The notes under the pieces: model-generated
What the model was told of the DNA's origin: nothing
Seen by the model: the letters and a program-made list of their open reading frames with translations, nothing else
The model's database searches: none
Shown: piece by piece, positions 29,587 to 40,962 of the stretch
How positions within the stretch are numbered: position 1 is the first letter of the stretch
How the letters are laid out: every line of letters begins with the position of its first letter
DNA from: Epithemia pelagica
Taxonomy: Eukaryota; Bacillariophyta; Bacillariophyceae; Surirellales; Surirellaceae
DNA length: 64,000 nt
NCBI GenBank assembly: GCA_946965045.2
Contig: OX337228.1
Span: 3,100,001-3,164,000, forward strand
Direction of reading: 5' to 3'
Translations under genes and position numbers: made by a program

Positions 29587-32497
29587 ATGGCGGACTTACC
29601 ACCCAATCTGTCGTCCGATGACGAAGAAGAGGAAGCTGCTATTACAGAAAAGACGACTAAGGATAAATCAAGAAAAGATCACGTGGTGGAAGAGGATGAC
29701 GAAAGCGATGATGGAATGGACACATCGTTCCAGTTTGGTGGAATTTTGGTACGTTTACAGAACAAATCTCGACCACCGTCGAAGTGCGTGAATTGGGAGT
29801 CGTCGTCGCAGTGTCATATGGCTGCGCGAATATCTCTTCGATCTTTTCTTTCCCCTTCCGCTTAGGTGGTCTCTGAATACTCTTTTCCGTTACGCAACTA
29901 CTGATTTTACGGCGTCGCTTATTTTCTTCTTTCTTCTGTATTGTAGGGCGAGGATGGTGGGGTAATACCATCCTTTGCGGACCACGCACAGTTAGGGGGA
30001 TGGTCGTATCGTACGGCCTTGGATCAAATTGAAAAGGAAAATGAAAGATCCGTTCCTCGAATGGATGTGGCCTCCTTGATTGCCGCCAAACGAAAGAGCT
30101 TACAAAAACATTCACCCAACGACAACCCAACGCAACAACAAGCAGAAGAAGAAGAACACAACGACGAGTCGGAACACAGTAGTGACAGCGATCATGACAG
30201 AAGCTCCGATTCAGATGAAGAAGAACAAAAGGATCAAACGCAAACAGAATTGGGACGAGACGTGCTCAAAACCCGAGCAGGGGAGGATGAGAGCGACGAC
30301 GACGACCAAGACAAAGAGGACAACGAAACAGATGATGATGATGACGACGACGACGAAAATATCAATGACAACCTCGACAAGCGAAGTGGAAATGGTGGCG
30401 ACACGAAAGATTCTGAGCGAGAAGAAGCTAGAGCAAAAGCATACTTTGATGAAGAGCCGACAGACCAAATTGATCAGATTGATGTATTTGCCCAACTCGC
30501 ACTATCGAGACCTTTATTGCGGGGTATTGCAGCCATGGGTTTTGTCAAACCAACTCCTATTCAAGCAGCCGTCATGCCACTCGCGTTGCAGGGTCGTGAT
30601 ATCTGTGCTTCGGCGGTTACAGGGTCTGGGAAAACCGCAGCCTTTTTGTTGCCCATCTTGGAGCGACTCTTGCATCGATATCTCGGACGGACCATGGCCA
30701 TTGTTTTGACACCCACCCGCGAGCTAGCGGCGCAATGTATCGGTATGCTCACAACTTTTTCGACGTTTACCAAGATTCGGGCTTCTCTCATTGTGGGGGG
30801 GACAAAGAATGTCAATGCTCAGGCAGCGGAACTACGGACACGACCGGAAATCATTGTCGCAACACCCGGACGTTTGCTTGATCATGTCACCAACTCGGCT
30901 GGCGTCACATTTGGTGATGTTGAATTTCTGGTGTTGGACGAAGCCGATCGACTTTTGGATTTGGGCTTCCAAGACGAGGTCCATGAACTGATCAAGTCTT
31001 GTCCTGTAAAGCGTCAAACGCTCTTGTTTTCTGCAACGATGAATACCAAAGTGGACGATCTGATCAAATTAAGTTTGAAACGGCCTGTTCGAGTACGCAT
31101 CACAGACAAAAACGTGAATAAGGACATTGAAGTGGCGCCTCGATTGGAACAGGAGTTTATCCGTATTCGTCCCGCGAATGAGGGGATCAACAGGGAAGCC
31201 ATGTTACTGGCAATTCTAACCAGAACCTTTACGAAACAAGTGATTGTCTTCTTTGATATGAAAACGACGGCTCATCGATTAATGATTCTTTGTGGGTTAC
31301 TTGGTATCAAGTGCACTGAGCTGCATGGGAATCTCACTCAACAACAGCGGCTTACCGCGTTAGAGGACTTTCGAGCAGGTAATGTGGAGGTACTCTTAGC
31401 GACTGATTTGGCCGCACGAGGTAGGTGCATATTCAGGACCCCAGCAGTGCGTGGTGGACGTTTCATGATTCTCACAATGTCTTTTCTGTTTTGTTGGGTC
31501 AGGTTTGGATATCGACAGAGTCGAATCAGTCATCAATTTTGAAATGCCATCTCAAATTGAAACATATGTTCATCGAATCGGTAGAACTGCTCGAGCGGGA
31601 CGAGGTGGACGCAGTTGTACCTTGATAAGTGAAGGACGGAGACATTTGATGAAGGATTTGATCAAAGATGCCGAGTCCAAAATAAAAAACAAAAAACAGG
31701 GTAGCGACACTGCTAGGTTTAAATCTGGAGTGATTCGATCGCGCACCATCCCACCAGCAGTTGTTTCTCACTTTGTTGCAAAAATTGAGGCTCTGCAGCC
31801 TCATATCGAGGAAGTTCAAGAAGCAGAAGCGGTCGCCAAAATGGACCGTTTGGCGGAAATGGAGGCGACGAGAGCCCAAAATATAATTGAACACGCCAGT
31901 GAAATTAATAAAAGACCAAAGAAAGAATGGTTTGCATCCAACAAACAGAAACAAAGCTCCAAAATGGCGGCAGCCGAAAAACAAAAGATGATTGAAGAAA
32001 AGGTAGGGACGGGTGTCCATCGAATGACCAGAAAGAAGCGACGTGCACGAGAAGCTCTACAAGCACTGAATGCTGCAGCCGAAGAGGATGACGATAATGA
32101 CGGTGGTCTCAACGACAAAGAGAAGTCCAAGAAAAACTCGGTGAATGTCAAATCTTCGGCTCGTGCTCAAAAACGGTTGAAAGAATCTAAAGAACATGAA
32201 CAGTACGAATTATCTGTTCATGATCGAGATGTCGCGAAAAAGCAGAAAGAACAACAGCAAAAGCGCAAAAGAAAAGGCAAAGTCGGAATGGATGCGGCGG
32301 GTGATTCCAGCTTGTTTGATGAAGAGAAAGTGTCGTTTGCGAGCAAGAAAACTTCCCGAACATCCGATTTAGAGTCGGCAAGATCATCTGTGGCACAAAG
32401 CAGTTACAGCTTTCGTGGCTATGATCCTAACAAGATCCTTGGGAAAAAGAAAGGACCGAAGGCATTCAAGTCAAAATCAAAGTACAAGAGGAGGTAG
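29587..32497 (+). CDS. DDX27: DEAD-box RNA helicase DDX27/DRS1, 876 aa, three exons
   Basis: Exons 29587-29748, 29947-31420 and 31503-32497; introns are 198 and 82 bp, both GT-AG. The joins restore GGILGEDGG and AARGLDIDRVESV. The N-terminus is very acidic. Helicase motifs: Q motif FVKPTPIQAAVMPLAL, AVTGSGKT (277-284), PTRELAAQ, TPGRLLDH, DEAD (385-388) in VLDEADRLLD, SAT, then GLDIDRVE and HRIGRTARAGRGGR. The C-terminal third is Lys-rich (RMTRKKRRARE, KRKRKGK) with a RGYDPNKILGKKKGPKAFK tail typical of DRS1/DDX27. The protein acts in the nucleolus in 60S subunit assembly. Acidic tracts are longer than usual. Confidence 0.95.
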
Positions 32498-32560
32498 ACG
32501 TAGATATAAAAATATCGTTCTATAAACCTCGAGGACTATAATTCTGCGGATATCAGATGA

Positions 32561-33001
32561 TCATACCATAATTCCCTTGTGAACGAGGAATGGGTTGTTA
32601 TTATAGTCCGTGGACATATGGGAACGCTCAAACACGGCGCCGTCGGTTGCGTGAAGAGGGAGAGATACATCGACCTCGACGGACACATCACGGAGATTGA
32701 GAGAGCCTGCTTCGTCTAGCAAAGACATCGAAATGTCGGACGACTTCATCAACTTGCTGGTCGTCTTTTTCCCTGCAAGTGACATGCTTGCGATGCCTCC
32801 CGTGGAAGTCCCATCAGAGTGAGTGCCAGACTTCCGGTCCGCTTTCGAGGAATCCCACTGACTTTCCATTGCGTACAAGAAGTCTTCAGAGGCGGCCATT
32901 TGGTCGTACGAGAACGGATTGTCAGGGCCAAGAGGTGGCGGAGAGAACTTGGAGGGCGAATTTGCTGCATCTTCAATGGTAGACAGAGTTGCGGTCGTCA
33001 T
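32561..33001 (-). CDS. Small protein of unknown function, 146 aa
   Basis: Frame from ATG 33001 (MTTATLSTIEDAANSP) to a stop 64 bp from the convergent helicase gene. Ser-rich and acidic, without membrane segment, Cys cluster or coiled coil. Segments that may be conserved: NPFSYDQMAASEDFLYAMESQWD (only the pattern is of note) and ISMSLLDEAGSLNLRDVSVEVDVSL. No family was recognised. It could be a regulatory adaptor with linear motifs. Reality as a gene rests on length, start context and the tight spacing to its neighbour. Confidence 0.6.
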   Translation of the reverse strand: MTTATLSTIEDAANSPSKFSPPPLGPDNPFSYDQMAASEDFLYAMESQWDSSKADRKSGTHSDGTSTGGIASMSLAGKKTTSKLMKSSDISMSLLDEAGSLNLRDVSVEVDVSLPLHATDGAVFERSHMSTDYNNNPFLVHKGIMV

Positions 33002-33353
33002 GGCAGGAAGGTAGAGCGAGGAAAAACAAAAGCAATTGTACTCGTAATTACAATTTATGAGCCGTATGAGCCCATATGCACATCCTGCGTGACTTTCTGA
33101 AATCCATCTTATCCCGTCCCGTCGAAAACCATTCGCCGAAAACGAAACCTATTTACAAGGATCAGAGGCAAACAGAATGGAAACGACGGTTTTGTTTTCT
33201 TGTTTTGAACCGGTGGAGGTGCATTCCACCTGGTAAGTTTCACCACGTCTGCCAATCGTTTGGTAGATTACCCGATCAGACACAGGCCCAACCTCTCCTC
33301 TGCATCCTCACAAATATTGGAACTCGAACATTTCCATAACAGAAAGCTCTTGT

Positions 33354-34418
33354 TTATTGATGGAGGCTGACGAATAAGGACTGTACTGTTTCGTTCCATT
33401 GTCTTTCCTGTGAAGCAATACTTCCCGCAGGAATTCCTCCTCCTGCAGCTTGACGTTTCAAGTATGTCTGGCGATCAATCTGATCTCGCTTCAAACCATC
33501 CGCTGGTTCCCGAACACGAGGAGACACAAAGTTGGTAGCCTGTGCCCTCCCTCGCTGTTGACGACGCAACTCATTTCGGTATCCTTGCATCTGCGCTTGT
33601 TTCAATTCAGCGCTGACTTCTTCACGTTCTCCCAAAAGGACCTCCTTGGTTTCTGTTTTGAATTTCTTCTTTGCTATTTTGATGCTTTTTTCTTCTTCGG
33701 CGGCAAGAATCCGACTCTGTTCTGCCATTCGTTGTTCCGCGGCGATTCGATCTTGTATCGATCGTTCTTCGTCCGCGCGCTGACTTTGACGAATGACAAT
33801 CTGCGCCTTGTTTTCTTGCTCATAATCTTTCACTTTAGCTTTAATTTCTTCTGCGGTTGGCTCTTCGTTCACTATGGCATAAATCATGTCTATACATATG
33901 AAGACGAGACTCCTTAGTGTCTGGGGTTCTAGATGAAAGAAGACTTTTGGTCCGCAAACACTTACCTTCCACTTCTTCAAGGTAATTGTTGTATTCTAAG
34001 AGATTCGGAAAATCTTTTTGTACGCAAGGGAGACGTCGCGACGATTAGAGCTAACTGCATGTAGTTTGGATACGAACATGGCCCACAGACCACAAGATGA
34101 CCTTTCTGAACTCTTACCTTTCTCGGTCCTGTTAAAAACGCTAAGAATCCTCCTCCTCCAAGACGTGTCCTTTTCACATTGAACATGGTCCAGAGATCGA
34201 CTCGTCAAGTTAACCCTCTTCACTGCCGTGTTGCAAATTGGACAAGGGAACTCCCTCTTTCTTGCAAGCTCACGATCCAGACATGAATTGCAAAACTGGT
34301 GACCACATCTAACGGTCGCATTCGTTTGCAAGGAGGTTTGCGATGAAAGATTGGATGCATCCCCTTCTGCAGTTCCGCAAATTGCACAGCGGAAGAGATC
34401 ATCCTCTTCGGTGTCCAT
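33354..34418 (-). CDS. MNAT1: CAK assembly factor MAT1 / TFIIH subunit TFB3, 294 aa, three exons
   Basis: Exons 34418-34118, 34013-33966 and 33889-33354; introns are 104 and 76 bp, GTAAG...AG. The N-terminal C3HC4 RING finger runs from C11 (CAICGTAEG), through RCGHQFCNSCLD, to FPCPICN. The short middle exon encodes DFPNLLEYNNYLEEVE, the MAT1 signature following FNRTEK; without it the family match would be broken. The C-terminal part is a long charged helix (EEIKAKVKDYEQENK...). MAT1 anchors CDK7 and cyclin H to TFIIH core, in transcription initiation and cell-cycle kinase activation. Confidence 0.94.
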
Positions 34419-35036
34419 GGTCGATTGGCACCGTTTGTTTTTTTTTACTTTCTGTTTCTGTGGGTTTGGTTTTTTATGGGGAGGGAGGAAAAAAAGGGGC
34501 GGACGGAGGGAGATTTGCGGGTGGGATTGATTTATGCGGGACTTGACGGAGGACAAACGTGAGCGTGAGCCCAACGGATAGATCCAGTCTTGTGCACAGG
34601 CGGAAAGCGTCCTCGCCAGATGCTCGATGGGCAATTATTATGAATAGTGGTATATAGGAAAGCATCGTCCACGCAGGCAAGGATATCGATCAATAGCCCA
34701 TAAATAATCTGTTTAAGTGGAATCCGGAAGGCTCGAGAATGAAAAGCGCATGCCTCTCCGAGGCTATGACGGGAGCTCGGATTTTTAGACAGCTTCACAC
34801 ATCAGCCAAAGATGAAGGCGACGCTATCGCTCGCTTTTTGATAAGAGGCGAGAATTATTTTTCTTCTCCAAAGACAACTCGTCCCCTCAACTCGACTTTC
34901 TATCCAAGCTCAGTAACGCCAACAGGAAACAGGCGTAACTACGCTTGACAATTTAGACATACTGTCAAGGTCGAAAGATCAGCCGAGGTCTTCCCTTGTC
35001 GTTGGCAACTAGCCTCTTGACGAACTCAAACCAACA
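34419..35036. other. Divergent intergenic region, MAT1 / membrane protein
   Basis: 618 bp between head-to-head genes. It has a T-rich run near 34437 followed by a G/A-rich run (34479-34512). Small open frames on both strands (34739-34948, 34532-34798) show no recognisable motif and are probably chance. No repeat or RNA gene is recognised. Confidence 0.55.
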
Positions 35037-35822
35037 ATGCGTCTTCGAACCTTGTTTGCCTGGCACTTGGCGTCCTCCGTTCTCTATTTGTTGGGAACCA
35101 GCGTGCCGGCGCTCGGATATTTGGTATTCAGATACGTTTTGGAAGATGGAGCAGCCTATTCTTCTCTGTTTAGGTGGTTAGAGGGGACATCCTGGGTCCT
35201 GCTGACATTCCATGTCTTGCCTGAAATTGTCGTCGACATGAATACCTTTCCAGGACGATCAAGAAGAGTGGCTCATATCCGGTATGGTCCGACACCTTGG
35301 GCCAACCTGGGCCAATCCCTTGTATTTGCTGCGGCCTGCTTCTTTCAGGGCTCATTTTATGTCAACGAATGGTACAATGAAGATGGTCCTGAAGAGAAGG
35401 ATGGACCCCTGATAATTCTGAACCTAATTGCTGGTCATTTCTGGCTGTTGAGTGGAATTCTCGCGGCAACATCACTCGGGTTCCGATGTGGGTGCTGTGG
35501 AACATCTCAAAGGCTCGGTTCTGGTGAGCAGTTTTTGAATGACATTTACATTTTGACGACATTTTTGCTTTGCTTTACTGCATACTTGGGAGCCTTCGCG
35601 CCGGACTTGGCCGAGGAAATGTTGATCAAAATCAATGTCGAAGACAGCTTGGATTACATTATACATTTCGTCATCCGTTGTACTTGGGCATTCATGTCTT
35701 TTGCCTATGTCACGGGCGATATACTTACCCTGAACAACTCTCGCTCAAGCCGCTCGAAATCTTCAGCAGAGGGGCAAGAGAGTCCGTTGGGTATTAATTC
35801 ACGCAGTGCTGAATACGCATAG
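35037..35822 (+). CDS. Multi-pass membrane protein of unknown function, 261 aa
   Basis: From ATG 35037 (MRLRTLFAWHLASSVLYLL). Six hydrophobic segments are visible, at roughly residues 5-32, 46-65, 92-108, 126-148, 168-188 and 212-232, with a polar Ser-rich C-terminal tail. A Cys-rich loop GFRCGCCGTSQRLGSG lies between segments 4 and 5. Charged motifs in loops (HVLPEIVVDMNTFPGRSRR, FYVNEWYNED) may be functional. The family is not recognised. An N-terminal signal-anchor suggests the secretory system or a plastid-surrounding membrane, but no ASAFAP motif is clear. Confidence 0.72.
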   Translation: MRLRTLFAWHLASSVLYLLGTSVPALGYLVFRYVLEDGAAYSSLFRWLEGTSWVLLTFHVLPEIVVDMNTFPGRSRRVAHIRYGPTPWANLGQSLVFAAACFFQGSFYVNEWYNEDGPEEKDGPLIILNLIAGHFWLLSGILAATSLGFRCGCCGTSQRLGSGEQFLNDIYILTTFLLCFTAYLGAFAPDLAEEMLIKINVEDSLDYIIHFVIRCTWAFMSFAYVTGDILTLNNSRSSRSKSSAEGQESPLGINSRSAEYA

Positions 35823-36477
35823 ACACACTACGTGGTGTGCAAGAACGACAAAAAGCCTGACAAGGCAGAGATTATAACATGGTATCTGGAGGTTTGGACC
35901 CATTCTTGCATGCTGGAGCAAAATCATAGTACAGAGCAGCGAGGAGAGCTGAATCTATCGCGCTAGCCGTGACACCGGTGTTGTTGCGTTTGCTCTTTCC
36001 ATTTTATTTCGTGGCTGCGACACACTCTTCTTTGCAGCTTGTTCGTGTTAATAATAGTATCAACCATGTTCATCTAAGTTTCACTCTTTCTCACGGGCCT
36101 ATATTCTATATTCCATATTCCATATTGGCGATTGTTGCTGGGCTGATATGATTCATCTCGCTTCGTAGGGGAGAGGGACGAGTTCTTTTTGGGACAAGAA
36201 AGTAACGTTGAAGGAGAATTGTAAGATGAAAGCGTCATTGACGCAGTTCGGCTTACGTCGACTAAAGGGTTCGAGTTCCCATGGTGTACTTACTCATAGT
36301 TCGGGTTCGCACAGGTACAAGTGAAGCACTAACCACTATCTCCTCCTCAACGTCAGGAAGCCTATATGGAGTAGAACCATCCATTCGGTCGACGATGGAT
36401 ACCTCCTACATTTTCGTAGAGAACAGGCCGCATGACTTGTCTCAGCATGATAGGAGTAGGAGTAGCTAGTATATCTA
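35823..36477. other. Intergenic region, convergent gene ends
   Basis: About 650 bp without a convincing gene. It holds TAGGAGTAGGAGTAG at 36451-36465, identical to 18031-18045, and short TATTCCATATTCCATATT repeats near 36107-36126. A GGTTCGAGTTCCC segment near 36268 looks like a tRNA T-arm, but no cloverleaf could be built around it. Confidence 0.55.
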
Positions 36478-38418
36478 TTAGTTTGCAAATATTTCTTGAA
36501 GTGTCCCTTGCTGGCATCGCCTAAGCAATAGCGCTCGTAAGATCTCATCAACGATGCAGTCATCCATCTTTGGTGGTGGTTTGGACCAACAAAGATCCGC
36601 TCCTCCTTCTTTTAGCTTTCGCCCGTCTTCACGCAACCGTGTGCTTACTCCAATAAAGAGTGCCTTGTCCAGCTGTTCTTTCAAGGCCCTTATCAGAGAC
36701 GCACCAGAAGCGAGATTTTGACAGTTGGTTTTATTCCGCTTGGCTAAAAGCTGACGATCTTCTTGCTGATGAAATAGTTTAAGGCGCTCTTCAACCAAGA
36801 CCACATCAAACGTTTGAGATAGAGATCGTTCGAGTGCCTCTTCGGAGGAAACTGTTCCAACTACCTCAACATGGGGCAATATATTCTTGAAGCTCTTTGC
36901 AAAAAGTTTGACACAAATGTCGTGGGGATCCACTATCAAGATACGGCGGATTTCTCGTTGTTGAACGTTCTTTCGTGCGATTTCTCGCTGATCGTTTTCC
37001 ACATCCTCCACAGCATCCATTCTTAGAGCCCGATGAGAAAAGAAAGCCTTGCTTTTAGGGACAACCTTACGAGGTACAAAACGTCCCGTTCCAGTTGGAA
37101 CCAGTTCAGTTTCTGAATTCGCCATTATAAGTTTTATGGCTTCAGTCTTGAAAGCCTCCAAATCCTTGTTTGAATACCAGGTAACTTTCACCTCACCAGG
37201 TGTTCGTTGAAACTCCCTCACCCACACTCTTGGATCGAAAGAGATCTTCTTCCTATCCATTTGGATTTCAGGAGCAGATAAACCTCTTACGGTCCTCTGT
37301 TGACTTGGCCTCGATGGAAGAGGCAAGTTGCTTGAAGTTTCTTGATGAGCTGTACATGCAGCATCTTCAACCGATGACAGACTTATTGTACTAGCCAAAG
37401 ATGGGATATCCGACTCTACGCTGGGTATCTTGTCCACAACAATGGATCTTGATCGATTCGATGAAGGAGTCTGCATGGCTCCATGTAACTTTGAGCTTTT
37501 GGGACCTCGTAAGATTGAGCGCAAGGGCAAATCACAGGAAACAGTCCGGCCACGACTTGTTCTTGGTGTGGTAGGGGGCAAAATCAAGCGTTGACTTTGC
37601 AGTCCCCCATTCCCTAAGCTTCCGCCATTGCAATCGCTCATCCCGATGGTTTCCTTGTCACTAACTAAGGGTGGTGAAACGGGAAATACCGGCAAAGCAC
37701 CTTTGGATCCAACTGGACCTGTACAGTTGATGTCATGATCTTGATTCGGACATGGAGCTATAGGCCATGAACTTCGATGGTGTAGAGAAGGAAAGATAAC
37801 ACGTCTTCGTGTTGATGGAGATGGTTGTGACTGGTTGGAATGTTCAGATGATGAGGACATTGATCTCATCACAAATCGCTGGTTGCGCATGTTGTTGTTT
37901 GTCCCTCTGTTTATGTTTGCATCGGAACCACCACCAGAATGATTGGAGCAGGGAAGGTGAGTGTGTTGGGAGTAGATCTCCTCACCTTTTCCTTGGGATA
38001 TTGTTGGTGGTGGGGAAGAGGTTGAACTGGATTCGGTCACTTTCCCTGGTGGTGTTGGAGGTTTTGTTGGAGGCAGGCTTTGCGCTTTCAGTTGACACCT
38101 CTCAGACATGTAAGGTGTCACAACTTCACCCTCGCCAGAAACACACTCAGAAACCTGGACATGAAGGTGGGTGTCAACCCCACTCATAAAAAGACCCATC
38201 ATTGTCGTAAAAGTTGTTGATAGAGTTTGGCAATATCTTTCAGTCGATAAACCCAAAAGATGTTCGAAAGAGAGAGTTAAAGAGCTCCTTGGGAAAGGAA
38301 TATGATCCCATCGACAGATGCCGCAAGACGATGAGCTACATTGGCCGGGCCTAATGAGAAGCGAGGAACAGACACGGAATTCTCCTGCTCCATAGCTATC
38401 GTGAACTAACGGCTTCAA
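36478..38418 (-). CDS. Protein with C-terminal pseudo-response-regulator (REC-like) domain, up to 646 aa
   Basis: The C-terminal ~150 residues follow the REC fold: RRILIVDPHDICVKLFAKSF (acidic pocket Asp), VVGTVSSEEALERS, FDVVLVEERL, ASLIRALKEQ, ALFIGVST and CWSKPPP (conserved Lys). Where the phospho-accepting Asp is expected there is Glu (E543), and a long insert follows strand 3. A middle segment (about 400-440: ISFDPRVWVREF...VTWYSNKDLEAFK) resembles a short domain I associate with diatom proteins. The N-terminal half is Ser/Pro-rich and probably disordered. The start is uncertain: ATG 38418 is the longest, but ATG 38202 (MMGLFMSGVD) is plausible. A signalling scaffold or non-phosphorylated regulator is inferred. 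Confidence 0.75.
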   Translation of the reverse strand: MKPLVHDSYGAGEFRVCSSLLIRPGQCSSSSCGICRWDHIPFPRSSLTLSFEHLLGLSTERYCQTLSTTFTTMMGLFMSGVDTHLHVQVSECVSGEGEVVTPYMSERCQLKAQSLPPTKPPTPPGKVTESSSTSSPPPTISQGKGEEIYSQHTHLPCSNHSGGGSDANINRGTNNNMRNQRFVMRSMSSSSEHSNQSQPSPSTRRRVIFPSLHHRSSWPIAPCPNQDHDINCTGPVGSKGALPVFPVSPPLVSDKETIGMSDCNGGSLGNGGLQSQRLILPPTTPRTSRGRTVSCDLPLRSILRGPKSSKLHGAMQTPSSNRSRSIVVDKIPSVESDIPSLASTISLSSVEDAACTAHQETSSNLPLPSRPSQQRTVRGLSAPEIQMDRKKISFDPRVWVREFQRTPGEVKVTWYSNKDLEAFKTEAIKLIMANSETELVPTGTGRFVPRKVVPKSKAFFSHRALRMDAVEDVENDQREIARKNVQQREIRRILIVDPHDICVKLFAKSFKNILPHVEVVGTVSSEEALERSLSQTFDVVLVEERLKLFHQQEDRQLLAKRNKTNCQNLASGASLIRALKEQLDKALFIGVSTRLREDGRKLKEGGADLCWSKPPPKMDDCIVDEILRALLLRRCQQGTLQEIFAN

Positions 38419-38939
38419 TCTGCCGGCGAATTCATTTTTCCCGTGTCTTTCTCCCTGAAAATTCGATTGGATTTTACCCAGTTTTATGAAATTAAGAAAT
38501 CAGGAGCGGGGTCGGCGGCATTTGTTCGGATGGTGGAGCGAAACAAGGGATGAAAGGCCCGCTAGGAATTCGAGAGATGCTTTTCATGGAATAACAGAGA
38601 ATACCCAGGGAACAGGGAATCCCAGGGAGATATTATAAACGCGCCTGTCGCGCCAACTCAGACAGACAGACCGTCCGTAGCAGATACTCGTACGAGTACA
38701 ATATAATGAATGATTCATAATTCCTAATACGAATATTCGTCTACTAGCTAGTACGAGTACCCCCACTACCCACCTCCGAATCCCGAATACTTTTGATAGC
38801 TACTCCTTTTCCTCTATCAAATTCGTCTATATCAAGAGTACGTCTCTACTCTCTACTCGTACAAGAGCAACCCAGGTAGTAACATGACTGGGGGGATTGG
38901 TCGACGAAGAAGAAAATCGGGAAAGACCACTTCGCATTG
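38419..38939. other. Intergenic region with TACTCGTA palindromic motifs
   Basis: No gene recognised. Repeated TACTCGTACGAGTAC-type sequence (about 38686-38700) and ACTCGTAC/AGTACGAGTA variants (to 38870) are seen; related TACTCGTAACTCGTA repeats occur on the other side of the LINE insertion (about 47010-47030). The left LINE target duplication begins at 38940. Confidence 0.55.
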
Positions 38940-38957
38940 GGGACTTCGACCTTGCCT
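38940..38957. repeat. Left target-site duplication of the LINE, 18 bp
   Basis: GGGACTTCGACCTTGCCT here is identical to 46813-46830. The two copies bracket the complete ORF1/ORF2 region, as expected after target-primed reverse transcription. Confidence 0.92.
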
Positions 38958-39078
38958 AATTCTGAGATCAGGCAAAAGTGAAAGCCCTAGTTACTCAGTG
39001 AGTTGTCATTGGTATTTGAAATTTCTGTAGACTCAGTACTGAGCGCTACGTAGCCGCTGGAGCACCTCTACGACCACC

Positions 39079-40962
39079 ATGGCCGACGACGGCGTAGAGG
39101 CCCGAGATTCTTCCACCAAAGACCAAGAGATGGATGAAGCAAGTTGCAACACAACTGATGTTGACAACAAGAAAGTCTACTACGAAGGCGAGGAGAAAGA
39201 ATACGTTGTGAAGTTTATTTTTCGCCCCGACAAGAATGAAAACACCAAGGTAGCATCAACCCATTTCTCAGTTCTTCAAGTTATCCGCCAAGTATATCCA
39301 GAAATAACTATTTTCAACAACCACGGGAGAAAAGTGAAAGATCTAAACACTCTCAAGAATTACAACGATTATGCGAGGAATTACGAATTGCACTTCATGA
39401 AAGGCAATGACAAGAAACAACGAGATCCACTGTACCTCATCTTTCATCGCATTCACTCAAGAGTTCCGATCAGCCAGATACGACGCCACCATGCTGTCGA
39501 GCAAAGATTGAAAGAACACCACGGCAAAATGCTAGTTCATCACTGGAAAGAAGACGAGACACGTATTTCGAATATCGGGTTTTTCGTTGGAATCGATCCT
39601 GCCAATACCATGGAAAGCGAAGTGACGGAAAGACTCATCAAAGAGATCTATAAAGAAACCAAATGCCCAGAAAAGAAGATCCCGAAGTTCCGAATCCATT
39701 TCTCCTCGCCATTTACATATACCCTTCGCAAGCGCCACCGATCAACAAAGGCATATGGCCTCCAATGCTGACAAGAAGATGCCAAAGAGATTCTACGGCT
39801 TCTAAATGAAACTTTCAAGAAGGATCCCAAATTCATGTTTCACCGTTTTAAACACGAAAGTGACGAAAGCAGGACCTACTATTTGGAATCAATTTATGCC
39901 CAGAACGACTTTCTCTCTGATCACAAAGTGATTCCGATAGAGGGTGTGAATGAAGACATTATGTTCTATCTCGAAGGAAAAATCTTTCAAATCGAAGGAG
40001 TTACAGAAATTTTGCGCCATAAGAAACTTGAGGAAAAAGGTCGTTGGAACATTCATACCACAGAGGCCTACTTTGATTCTGTTGCCAACAAGTTGGACGA
40101 ATTCATAGCGGATTGGGTACGAGAGATCATTAGCACGGAGAACAGGAGCCCGGGCAATCTACCACAACCAGCACGAGTCGCATTCAAGCACAAACGCCGA
40201 ATCGCCGAAGACGACGATACAAATGAAGTCTCTTATGAGACATATTTGTCCTCATGCGCTTCCTTATATGCAAAAGAGAATATGTTAGACGATGATGACG
40301 AAGCAAACGATGCTCGAGGAAAGCCGCCTACTGGATCATCCGCAGCAACTCAAGCCTGGATCAGCCCTACAAACGTGAAGACTGTCCTCAACGTTCCAAA
40401 AGTTGTGGAAACCAGACGATCCTCCACAACACCAAGCCAATTGACTACAAACGACGATCGTGATAAGCGAGTGATGGCTGAAAACGCTCGCCTGGAAAAA
40501 GAAAATGCTGACCTCAGAGAACAACTGCGACGTGCGAAAGGACAAGAAACTAGCGAACAACAGCAAGCTGACAGCTCCAACACCCAAGGACAACCACCCA
40601 CCAATATGTACAATACCCCTTCTATTCAGGAACGCGACAGGCAATATCCTCCTCGAGAATATGCCCAACCCAGGTCTCAACATCCTCCTCAACCACAAGG
40701 ACAGACTCCCATGTCTGATATTGAACGTATCATTTCTGCAGTAAACGCAGCAGCAGAAGCTCGGTTTCAAGCTCTCAAACAGCGCCTTATCCAGTCCTAT
40801 CACCAGCAACAACCAACAACACCGTCCGCCGCCTCAACAGAAGGTTCTCAGGCCACGGAACAGACAAATGCCACTCACGGTCCAGTGGACGTGAGTATGA
40901 CGCTACATCCATCCAACCTGGATGTTAGCGGATACGACAGTGTTACCGATGAGCATCAATAG
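39079..40962 (+). pseudogene. LINE ORF1 protein, interrupted by one in-frame TGA
   Basis: From ATG 39079 (ACCATGG context; MADDGVEARD). The only break is TGA at 39769-39771, between GLQC and QEDAKEILRLL; the same frame then runs to TAG 40962 (627 codons plus the stop). The N-terminal half carries an ordered domain (VKFIFRPDKNENTK, VLQVIRQVYPEITIF, ISNIGFFVGIDP). A coiled coil (VMAENARLEKENADLREQL) lies near 460-480, then a Gln/Pro-rich region and another helix. No zinc knuckle. Probably the RNA-binding particle protein. TGG to TGA (Trp to stop) is a likely origin of the break. Confidence 0.82.

Noticed and set aside
36262-36285. tRNA T-arm-like sequence GGTTCGAGTTCCC
   Set aside because: No acceptor, D-arm or anticodon stem could be placed upstream at proper distances.
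39769-39771. Selenocysteine at the ORF1 TGA
   Set aside because: No SECIS-like element was looked up or evident, the protein is a transposon structural protein, and two more TGA codons in ORF2 fit random Trp-to-stop change better.
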